From assembly GCF_023544865.1 (NCBI RefSeq), contig NZ_JAMJFX010000020.1, forward strand, positions 1-64,000: a stretch of 64,000 nt of DNA. Reading direction: 5' to 3'. The stretch's first letter is position 1, and each line of letters begins with the position of its first letter. The DNA is from Phaeovulum molybdatiresistens. GTDB taxonomy: Bacteria; Pseudomonadota; Alphaproteobacteria; Rhodobacterales; Rhodobacteraceae. This document shows positions 52,054-61,648 of this stretch, in pieces. The translations under genes were made by a program, and so were the position numbers. Below the pieces are notes generated by a model. That model ran no database searches, was not told where the DNA came from, and saw only the letters and a program-made list of their open reading frames with translations.

Positions 52054-54096
52054 ATGATCAGCCGAAAGGTCACCGCCTTGGATATCGCCCAGCTTCGCGC
52101 CGCCCATCCCGACCATTGGAGCCTTGCCGCCGCCATTCGCGCGCTGGCGATGGATGCGGTGCAGGCCGCCAATTCCGGCCATCCCGGCATGCCGATGGGC
52201 ATGGCCGATGTCGCGACCGTCCTGTTCCGCAACCACCTGAAATTCGACGCAAGCGCCCCGAACTGGGCCGACCGTGACCGCTTTGTGCTGTCGGCGGGCC
52301 ACGGCTCGATGCTGCTTTATGCGCTCTTGCACCTGACCGGCTATCGCCAGACCACGCTGGAGGAGGTCAAGAACTTCCGCCAGTGGGGCGCGCGCACTGC
52401 GGGCCACCCGGAATATGGGCACCTGGAAGGGGTTGAAACCACCACCGGCCCGCTGGGTCAGGGCATTGCCACCGCCGTCGGCATGGCGATCGCGGAACAG
52501 TCGCTGCAGGCGCGCTTTGGCAAGAAGATCGTCGACCACCGCACCTGGGTGATCGCGGGCGACGGCTGCCTGATGGAGGGCATCAGCCAGGAGGCCATCG
52601 GCCTGGCCGGCATGCAGCAGCTGTCGAACCTGATCGTGCTGTGGGACAATAACGACATCACCATCGATGGCCGCGTGTCGATCGCCGATCGCACCGATCA
52701 GCGCGCGCGCTTTGCCGCCTCGGGCTGGACGGTGCTGTCCTGCGACGGCCATGACCCCGCCGATATCGACCGCGCCCTGACCGCGGCAAAGGCCGCCAAG
52801 GGCCCGGTTCTGGTCGATTGCAAGACCATCATCGGCTTTGGCGCGCCGACCAAGGCCGACAGCTATTCGGTCCACGGATCGCCCTTGGGTGACAGCGAAC
52901 TGGCCGCAACCAAGGAAATCTACGGCTGGGCGCATGGCCCCTTCGTGATCCCCGCGGAGATCAAGGCCGAATGGGAAAAGATCGGCGCCCGCGGCGGCGC
53001 CGCCCGCGCCGAATGGGAAACGCGTCTGGCCACCCTGCCCGCCGGCAAGCGCGCCGAATTCGAGCGCCAGATGGCCGGTGAGCCGTCGAAAAAGCTCGTC
53101 GCCGCGATCCGCGCCTTCAAGAAGGCCCAGTCCGAGGCCGCGCCGAAGGTCGCCACCCGCAAGGCCAGCGAAATGGTGCTGGCCGCGATCAACCCGGTCG
53201 TGCCGGAAACCCTGGGCGGGTCCGCCGACCTGACCGGATCAAACCTGACCAAGACCGCCGATCTGGGCGTCTTTGGCCCCGACAACCGCAAGGGCCGCTA
53301 CATCCACTATGGCATCCGCGAACATGCGATGGCGGCGGCGATGAACGGGCTGTGGCTGCATGGCGGCGCGCGGCCCTATGGCGGCACCTTCTTCTGCTTT
53401 ACCGATTATGCGCGTGGCGCGATGCGGCTGTCGGCGCTGATGGGGGTTCCGGCGGTCTATGTGATGACGCATGACAGCATCGGCCTGGGCGAAGATGGCC
53501 CGACCCACCAGCCGGTGGAACATCTGGCGATCTGCCGCGCCACGCCCAATACCTGGACCTTCCGCCCCGCCGATGTGGTGGAAACCGCAGAGGCCTGGGA
53601 GCTGGCACTGACCACCGGGTCCACGCCTTCGGTGCTGGCGCTGTCGCGGCAGAACCTGCCCACGCTGCGCAAGACCCATTCCAACGCCAACCTGACCGCG
53701 CGCGGCGCCTATGTCATCGAGGAAGCGGCGGGCAAGCGCCAGGCGATCCTGATGGCCTCGGGCTCCGAGGTGGAAATCGCGCTGAAGGCCCGCGACATCC
53801 TGCAGGCGCAGGCGATCGGCACCCGGGTGGTGTCGGTGCCCTGCATGGAGCTGTTCGCCGCGCAGGACGAAGCCTACCGCCGCAAGATCCTGCCCGCGGG
53901 CCCGGTGCGCGTGGCCGTTGAGGCCGCCGTGCGCCAGCCCTGGGACCGCTGGCTGCTGGGCGAGCGGGGGCGCGAATCGAAGGCCGATTTCGTCGGCATG
54001 AACAGCTTTGGCGCCTCGGCCCCGGCAGACCGGCTTTACGCCGAATTCGGCATCACCCCCGAAGCCATCGCCGAAAAGGTCAAGGCGCTGCTGTGA
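52054..54096 (+). CDS. tkt: Transketolase
   Basis: A 680-residue thiamine-diphosphate enzyme of the pentose-phosphate and Calvin cycles. It has the N-terminal [13 protein letters not shown], the thiamine-diphosphate motif [13 protein letters not shown] with [10 protein letters not shown], the DLTGSNLTK region, and [20 protein letters not shown]. The ATG at 52054 is used, although a TTG at 52078 with AAAGG 8 bp upstream is a credible alternative start. Calvin genes are not adjacent, so a housekeeping role is assumed. A terminator follows immediately. Confidence 0.95.
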   Translation: MISRKVTALDIAQLRAAHPDHWSLAAAIRALAMDAVQAANSGHPGMPMGMADVATVLFRNHLKFDASAPNWADRDRFVLSAGHGSMLLYALLHLTGYRQTTLEEVKNFRQWGARTAGHPEYGHLEGVETTTGPLGQGIATAVGMAIAEQSLQARFGKKIVDHRTWVIAGDGCLMEGISQEAIGLAGMQQLSNLIVLWDNNDITIDGRVSIADRTDQRARFAASGWTVLSCDGHDPADIDRALTAAKAAKGPVLVDCKTIIGFGAPTKADSYSVHGSPLGDSELAATKEIYGWAHGPFVIPAEIKAEWEKIGARGGAARAEWETRLATLPAGKRAEFERQMAGEPSKKLVAAIRAFKKAQSEAAPKVATRKASEMVLAAINPVVPETLGGSADLTGSNLTKTADLGVFGPDNRKGRYIHYGIREHAMAAAMNGLWLHGGARPYGGTFFCFTDYARGAMRLSALMGVPAVYVMTHDSIGLGEDGPTHQPVEHLAICRATPNTWTFRPADVVETAEAWELALTTGSTPSVLALSRQNLPTLRKTHSNANLTARGAYVIEEAAGKRQAILMASGSEVEIALKARDILQAQAIGTRVVSVPCMELFAAQDEAYRRKILPAGPVRVAVEAAVRQPWDRWLLGERGRESKADFVGMNSFGASAPADRLYAEFGITPEAIAEKVKALL

Positions 54097-54120
54097 GGCC
54101 GCCAAAATCGTCACATGACC

Positions 54121-54146
54121 AGAGGGGGCTGGAACCAGCCCCCTCT
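54121..54146. terminator. Terminator-like hairpin at the tkt end and DMT gene start
   Basis: AGAGGGGGCTGG (54121-54132) and CCAGCCCCCTCT (54135-54146) form a perfect 12-bp stem with an AA loop, followed by TT and then the ATG at 54150. It overlaps the region where a ribosome-binding site for the next gene should be. It may be the tkt terminator and also a control on translation of the downstream gene. Confidence 0.75.
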
Positions 54147-54149
54147 TTC

Positions 54150-55046
54150 ATGCAAGGTCGCCTGTCGGCGGTGGCGGCGGGCATTCTGTTCTGCCTCGCG
54201 GCGGTGCTGACCTTCACGCTGATGGATGCGCTGGCCAAGCATCTTTCGGCCAGCTATGCGCCGCTGCAGGTGGTCTGGGCGCGCTATGCGGGCCAGGCCC
54301 TGCTGGTGTTCCTGATCCTGTTGCCCAAGGGCACGGCGCTGCTGCGCACGCGGTTCCCGCTGCTGCAGGCGGCGCGGTCGGTGCTGCAATTCGGCGCGAC
54401 CGCCTGTTTCTTCCTGTCGCTGCCCTTCATCGGCCTGGCCGAGGCGACCGCGATCACCGACATCAACCCGGTGCTGATCACGCTGGGCGCGGCGCTGTTT
54501 CTGGGCGAACGGATCGGCCCCCGGCGTGCCTTTGGCGTGGCCGCCGCGCTGATCGGCGCGTTGATCGTGATCCGGCCCGGGATGGGGGTATTTCAGCCCG
54601 CCGCCCTGCTGCCGCTGGCCACGGCCTTTTGCTATGCGGGCTTTGCGCTGCTGACGCGGGTGGTGGGCGACCGGGAAAGCCTGTGGACCTCATTGTTCTA
54701 TACCGCGCTGTTCGGCACGGTGATCGGCACGGCGCTGCTGCCGTCGCTGTGGCGACCGATCGCGATGGGCGATCTGTGGGGATTTGTGGCGGTGGGGCTG
54801 CTGGGCACCTTGGCGCAGCTGTGCCTGATCCGGGCCTTTTCGCTGGTCCCCGCCTCGGTCATCGCGCCGTTCGGCTATGTCGGGCTGATCTTTGCAAGTC
54901 TTTGGGGCTGGCTGTTTTTCGACCAGCTGCCCGATCGCTGGACGGTGCTGGGCGCCACGATCATCGTGGCGGCGGGGCTCTATGTCTGGGCGCGCGAAAC
55001 CGCCGAAGGCCGCGCCCGGGCCCGCGCGGGAGCCGGGCCTGCCTGA
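54150..55046 (+). CDS. EamA/DMT-family transporter
   Basis: A 298-residue membrane protein with ten predicted helices in two EamA repeats (for example FTLMDALAKHLSASYAPLQVVWARY in the first and SLVPASVIAPFGYVGLIFASLWGWLFF in the second). Members export metabolites, amino acids or sugars; the substrate is unknown. The ATG at 54150 lies right behind a hairpin that would mask its ribosome-binding site. An upstream GTG at 54093 is in frame and overlaps the tkt stop, so an early start is possible. Confidence 0.85.
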   Translation: MQGRLSAVAAGILFCLAAVLTFTLMDALAKHLSASYAPLQVVWARYAGQALLVFLILLPKGTALLRTRFPLLQAARSVLQFGATACFFLSLPFIGLAEATAITDINPVLITLGAALFLGERIGPRRAFGVAAALIGALIVIRPGMGVFQPAALLPLATAFCYAGFALLTRVVGDRESLWTSLFYTALFGTVIGTALLPSLWRPIAMGDLWGFVAVGLLGTLAQLCLIRAFSLVPASVIAPFGYVGLIFASLWGWLFFDQLPDRWTVLGATIIVAAGLYVWARETAEGRARARAGAGPA

Positions 55047-55065
55047 CCCCTGGCTCCGGCGCGCG

Positions 55066-56094
55066 CTAGTTCAGCCGCCCCGCCGACAGGATCCGCCCCG
55101 GCACCGGGCTGGACTTGCCCGGCCGCGCCGCTTGCACGATGACGACGGCCGGTTCCTCGCCCTCGATCGTCGCGGTCAGCTTCAGCGGCATCCGCCCGTC
55201 CCATTCGGCCACCGCATGCCAGGCAGTGACGACATTGGCGTAATCGACGATCCGGCCCGCGTTTTCCCCGCGCAGGATTTCAACCCGCGCCTGCGGCGCA
55301 TAGCGCACGATCTGCACCACCGCGCCGGTGTCCAGCGGCGGATCGGCGCGCAGTTCGATGATGTGGCGCCCGGCCTCGGTGCGGTGGCTCATCTGCACGC
55401 GGGCGGGCGCGGCGCGATGCGCCTCGATCAGGGCGGTCAGTTCGGCGGGGCGCGCGCCCACCACCCGCTCGGCCCCGCCCACGATCATCTGCGGGGTATA
55501 GATCGACCGCTCGCCCACGGCGCGGGCATAGGCCTTCTGGCGCGCGGTAAAGGCGGGCTGGGCAAAGGGGTCTTCCCAGCCCAGGTAATCCCAGTAATCG
55601 ACATGCAGCGCCAGCGCGATCACATCCTCACGCGGGGCGATCTGGGCCAACAGCGCATCGGCGGGCGGACAGGCCGAACACCCCTGCGAGGTGAACAGTT
55701 CGATCACCACCGGCGCGGGGGTCAGGGCCGCGCTGTCGGCGGGCGCAAGGGCCACCGGGGCGGCGACCGGGGCTGCCAAGGCGGGTTCCATCGCCTGCGC
55801 GGCGCCGGGAAGACCGGAATTTTCAGAGGGTTTTGCCACGGTCTGCGCCGCTGCGGCGGCACCATCGACCGAGCCATCATCGACCGCGCCATCGACCGCG
55901 CGCGCGGTGCTGTCGACCTGCGCAGGCGCGGCCTGATCCTGCGGGGTCAGGCTTTCCAGCGTCACATCGGGGGCGACCTGGGCCCACGCGGCCCCTGCCC
56001 CCGACAGGCCCGGCCCGAACGTCCCACCGATGTCGGGCGCCAGCCCGAACCCTATCCAAACCCCGATCGCGGCGCTGATGATCGCGCGTTTCAT
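55066..56094 (-). CDS. DUF1223 (thioredoxin-fold) exported protein
   Basis: A 342-residue protein with an N-terminal signal (cut near residue 39, AWAQV), an alanine-rich spacer (about 40-130) and a DUF1223 domain. That domain starts VIELFTSQGCSACPPADALL with its CxxC, and continues LHVDYWDYLGWEDPFA and GERSIYTPQMIVGG. The fold is thioredoxin-like and probably periplasmic. It is divergent from acnA. In Rhodobacterales DUF1223 genes are often near acnA, as I recall. The spacer is longer than usual. Confidence 0.85.
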   Translation of the reverse strand: MKRAIISAAIGVWIGFGLAPDIGGTFGPGLSGAGAAWAQVAPDVTLESLTPQDQAAPAQVDSTARAVDGAVDDGSVDGAAAAAQTVAKPSENSGLPGAAQAMEPALAAPVAAPVALAPADSAALTPAPVVIELFTSQGCSACPPADALLAQIAPREDVIALALHVDYWDYLGWEDPFAQPAFTARQKAYARAVGERSIYTPQMIVGGAERVVGARPAELTALIEAHRAAPARVQMSHRTEAGRHIIELRADPPLDTGAVVQIVRYAPQARVEILRGENAGRIVDYANVVTAWHAVAEWDGRMPLKLTATIEGEEPAVVIVQAARPGKSSPVPGRILSAGRLN

Positions 56095-56233
56095 GTCGCC
56101 TCTTTCCTCTGGTCGCCTTACTTCCTAAGCCGCGCCCCGGGGCTTTGCCAATCAAGGTTTTGCGATTTTGCCCAGCCCTGTGGCAGCCCTGCCGCCCGGG
56201 CGGCGGCGCGGTTCGGCGGCGGGGCCGGCAAAA

Positions 56234-56257
56234 ATTGTGCACAATGGTATACAAAAT
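56234..56257. promoter_or_regulatory. Tandem GntR-like operator upstream of acnA
   Basis: TTGTGCACAA (56235-56244) is followed by T GGTATACAA (56245-56254), so two TNGTNNACNA boxes are in direct succession, and the whole 20 bp is an imperfect palindrome (TTGTRYAC-MATK-GTRYACAA). This resembles FadR-type GntR operators. It lies about 85 bp before the acnA start and 140 bp from the divergent DUF1223 gene. Confidence 0.55.
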
Positions 56258-56339
56258 CGCGCCGCCCCCCTTGATCGACTCTGTCCGATCGGGCAAAAGC
56301 CCCGCAGCGAGACCCTATTTACCCAAGGGAGGCCACCCT

Positions 56340-59090
<2,751 letters not shown>

Positions 59091-59110
59091 TCGGGCCTGC
59101 ACGAAGCCCA

Positions 59111-59138
59111 AGGCCCCGCCACGGCGGGGCCTTTCTTT
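59111..59138 (+). terminator. Rho-independent terminator of acnA
   Basis: AGGCCCCGC and GCGGGGCCT form the stem around a CACG loop, followed by TTCTTTT. It starts about 20 bp after the acnA stop codon. It is a clear intrinsic terminator. Confidence 0.88.
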
Positions 59139-59192
59139 TGCCATGACTGGCTGCAAGACAGCCGCACACGAGTGACCCTGAAAGGAAATTTC

Positions 59193-59531
59193 ATGCTGAC
59201 GGAACAGCAACAACTGCTTGTCGAACAACGTGTTACCAATGAAAAGAAATCCACCGGCGTGGCCTATCTGCTGTGGTTTTTCCTTGGCTATCTGGGCGGG
59301 CACCGGTTCTACCTGGGCCGCGTGGGGTCGGCGATCGGGATGATCGCCCTGCTCATCGTCGGCGTCGTCACCACCTATTTCGTTGTCGGGTTTTTCCTGC
59401 TGATCGCCCTTGGGATCTGGGCCCTGGTCGATGCCTTCCTGATCCCCGGCATGATCCGCGCGGACCTGCAGGCGGCCCGGGTGCGGATCGGCAATGAGGT
59501 TGCCCTGGGCACGATCGCGCAACAGCGCTGA
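59193..59531 (+). CDS. TM2 domain-containing membrane protein
   Basis: A 112-residue protein with the TM2 pattern: a first helix containing VAYLLWFFLGYLGGHRFYLGR, then a second helix pair with FFLLIALGIWALVDAFLIP. The ATG at 59193 has AAAGGAAA before it. TM2 proteins are inner-membrane proteins of unknown role. It stands alone between the acnA terminator and the imuA region. Confidence 0.85.
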   Translation: MLTEQQQLLVEQRVTNEKKSTGVAYLLWFFLGYLGGHRFYLGRVGSAIGMIALLIVGVVTTYFVVGFFLLIALGIWALVDAFLIPGMIRADLQAARVRIGNEVALGTIAQQR

Positions 59532-59673
59532 CCGGCGGCGCAAGGGGGGCTGCGCCCCCATCGGCCTGCACCCTCGTCCCCCGGTCTTCCTGCCGGCTCT
59601 GATCAGGCGGGCAACGCGGGCCCGGGCATCCCCTGCCATTGGAATGCGCCGCCTTTCGGCTTATTCTGGTTGC

Positions 59674-60234
59674 ATGAGCCATACCCCGCTTACCGCCTTC
59701 CCGTTGCGCCCCGCTCGTGTCCATGAGGTTTGCGGCCCGGCCGCGCCTGCTTTTGCGGCCTGTGCCGCGGCCGGCAGGCCGGGGCCGGTCCTTTGGCTGC
59801 GCGAGGCCTGGCTGCCCGAAACGTTGAACCCGCTGGGCCTTTTGCCCTTTCTTGATCCCGCCGGGGTGCTGCTTGCCCGCCCGGCCAACCAGATCGACGG
59901 CCTGGCCGTGGCCGAAGAGGCGCTGAAGGATGGATCGGTGGCGTTGGTCGTGCTGGAAATCACCCGCCCGCTTGACCTGCGTGAGGGGCGGCGGTTGCAG
60001 CTGGCAGCGGGCGCGGGGCGGTCCACGGGGCTGTGCCTGATCCCCGAAAGGATGGGCTCGACCGCGGCCGAAACCCGCTGGCGGGCCATGCCGCTGTTCG
60101 ATCCGGCGCGGGAAGACTCGACTCTGATGCGGTGGGAAATTATTAAGAACAAATCAGGAACAATCGGCGCGTGGAATGTTTACTGGGACGCACAGGCGCA
60201 TCGTCTCGATCTGGTTCCCCCGGCTGGCAAGTGA
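59674..60234 (+). CDS. imuA: ImuA, RecA-like factor of the SOS mutagenesis cassette
   Basis: A 186-residue protein. It has LWLREAWLPETLNPLGLLPFLDP and the downstream LVVLEITRPLDLREGRRLQLAA, the ImuA pattern, and a C-terminal GAWNVYWDAQAHRLDL. ImuA is related to RecA/SulA and works with ImuB and DnaE2 in translesion synthesis. The ATG at 59674 is where homology starts. It overlaps imuB by 59 bp, and a LexA-type box lies inside its 3' end. Confidence 0.88.
   Translation: MSHTPLTAFPLRPARVHEVCGPAAPAFAACAAAGRPGPVLWLREAWLPETLNPLGLLPFLDPAGVLLARPANQIDGLAVAEEALKDGSVALVVLEITRPLDLREGRRLQLAAGAGRSTGLCLIPERMGSTAAETRWRAMPLFDPAREDSTLMRWEIIKNKSGTIGAWNVYWDAQAHRLDLVPPAGK
60147..60161. promoter_or_regulatory. 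LexA-type SOS box GAAC-N7-GAAC inside imuA, before imuB
   Basis: GAAC (60147-60150), AAATCAG, GAAC (60158-60161) fits the alphaproteobacterial LexA consensus (GAACN7GAAC, equivalent to GTTCN7GTTC). It lies 15 bp before the imuB start and within the coding region of imuA. No such box is visible upstream of imuA. About one chance match per window is expected, but the location is notable. Confidence 0.45.
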
Positions 60235-61648
60235 CCGGGTTTTACGCGCACGCCCGGTCGATGGCCCCTTTGCGCTGTCGCAACGCCAGGGCACGGCTAA
60301 GACGATTCTGTGCCTGAACGCGGCCGCCGAACGGGCCGGGCTGCATCGCGGCATGCGCATGGCCGATGCGCGCAGCTTTTGCCCGGATCTTGTCAGCGCC
60401 CCCGCCCGCCCCGATCTGGACGCCCGCTTCCTGGCCAGCTTGCGCCGCTGGACGGAACGCTATTGCCCCTGGGTCGGGCTGGAGGGCGCCGATGGTCTGG
60501 TGCTTGATGTCACCGGCGCCACGCATCTTTGGGGCGGCGCGGGGCCGATGCTGGCCGATATGCGCGCCCGCTTTGCCCAAGCCCGGATCGAGGTCTGCCT
60601 GGGCCTGGCGGCCACGCGCGGCGCGGCCTGGGCGCTGGCGCATTTTGGCGGCACCGAAGAGGATCTGCTGACGCTGCCCGTGGCGGCACTGCGGCTGGCC
60701 CCCGACGCGGTAACGGGGCTGCAACGGCTGGGCCTGCGCCGCATCGGCGATCTGGCCGCCAGCCCCCGCGCACCACTGGCCCGCCGTTTCGGCCCCGACC
60801 TGCTGACCCGGCTGGATCAAGCCCTTGGCCACAGCCCCGAGCCGGTCACCCCCGAAACCGAGCCGCCGCATTTTGCCACCCGCATGACCCTGCCGGATCC
60901 GATCGGGCTGGAAAGCGACGTGATGGCGGGGCTGACCCGGCTTCTGGTGGCGCTCTGTGCCAAGCTGGCCGCGCATCATGCGGGGGCGCGGCGGCTTGTG
61001 TTGACGCTGCGCCGCGTCGATCAGGCCAGCCAGCAGGTCGAACTGCGCCTTGCCGCACCGATGCGCGATCCCGCCCGGATCGCCCCCCTGTTCGCACGCG
61101 GCCTGACCGAGGTGGATGCGGGCTTCGGCATCGATCAATTGCGCCTTGAGGCGACCCAGGTCGAGCCCCTGGCGCCCGCGCAGATCGGCCCCGCCCAAAG
61201 CACCGGCCCCGACCGGCTGGCCGATCTGATCACCCGCATCGGCACAAGGATCGGGCTGGACAACATCCTGCGCTTTCTGCCCGCTGACAGCCACATCCCC
61301 GAACGCGCCTTCCTGATTGCCCCCGCCGCCTTCAGCACCGCGCAGGGCGCGTTTCACGCCCCCCGACCGCGCCCCCTGCGCCTGTTTGCACCTGAACCGA
61401 TCGCCGCCCCTGGCCCCGCGCTTGTCGCGGCCACACCGCCGCGGCACTTCCGCTGGCGCGCCATGCCACTGACCACCGCACGCGCCACCGGGCCTGAGCG
61501 GATCACCCCCGAATGGTGGCTTTCGGATGACGGCTGGCGCCACGGCCTGCGCGACTATTGGCGCATCGAAACCGCCCAGGGCCGCCGGTTGTGGCTGTTC
61601 TTCACGCCGCAAAACCCCGGCTGGTTCGTGCAGGGGGAATTCGCATGA
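60176..61648 (+). CDS. imuB: ImuB, Y-family polymerase-like protein
   Basis: A 490-residue member of the DNA polymerase Y family. The N-terminus RRIVSIWFPRLASDRV and VWGG-like region (GADGLVLDVTGATHLWGGAG) fit ImuB; the acidic active-site residues of true Y polymerases are largely absent. It links ImuA and DnaE2 to the beta clamp in SOS mutagenesis. It overlaps imuA by 59 bp and dnaE2 by 4 bp. The LexA-type box is 15 bp before its start. Confidence 0.92.
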   Translation: MFTGTHRRIVSIWFPRLASDRVLRARPVDGPFALSQRQGTAKTILCLNAAAERAGLHRGMRMADARSFCPDLVSAPARPDLDARFLASLRRWTERYCPWVGLEGADGLVLDVTGATHLWGGAGPMLADMRARFAQARIEVCLGLAATRGAAWALAHFGGTEEDLLTLPVAALRLAPDAVTGLQRLGLRRIGDLAASPRAPLARRFGPDLLTRLDQALGHSPEPVTPETEPPHFATRMTLPDPIGLESDVMAGLTRLLVALCAKLAAHHAGARRLVLTLRRVDQASQQVELRLAAPMRDPARIAPLFARGLTEVDAGFGIDQLRLEATQVEPLAPAQIGPAQSTGPDRLADLITRIGTRIGLDNILRFLPADSHIPERAFLIAPAAFSTAQGAFHAPRPRPLRLFAPEPIAAPGPALVAATPPRHFRWRAMPLTTARATGPERITPEWWLSDDGWRHGLRDYWRIETAQGRRLWLFFTPQNPGWFVQGEFA

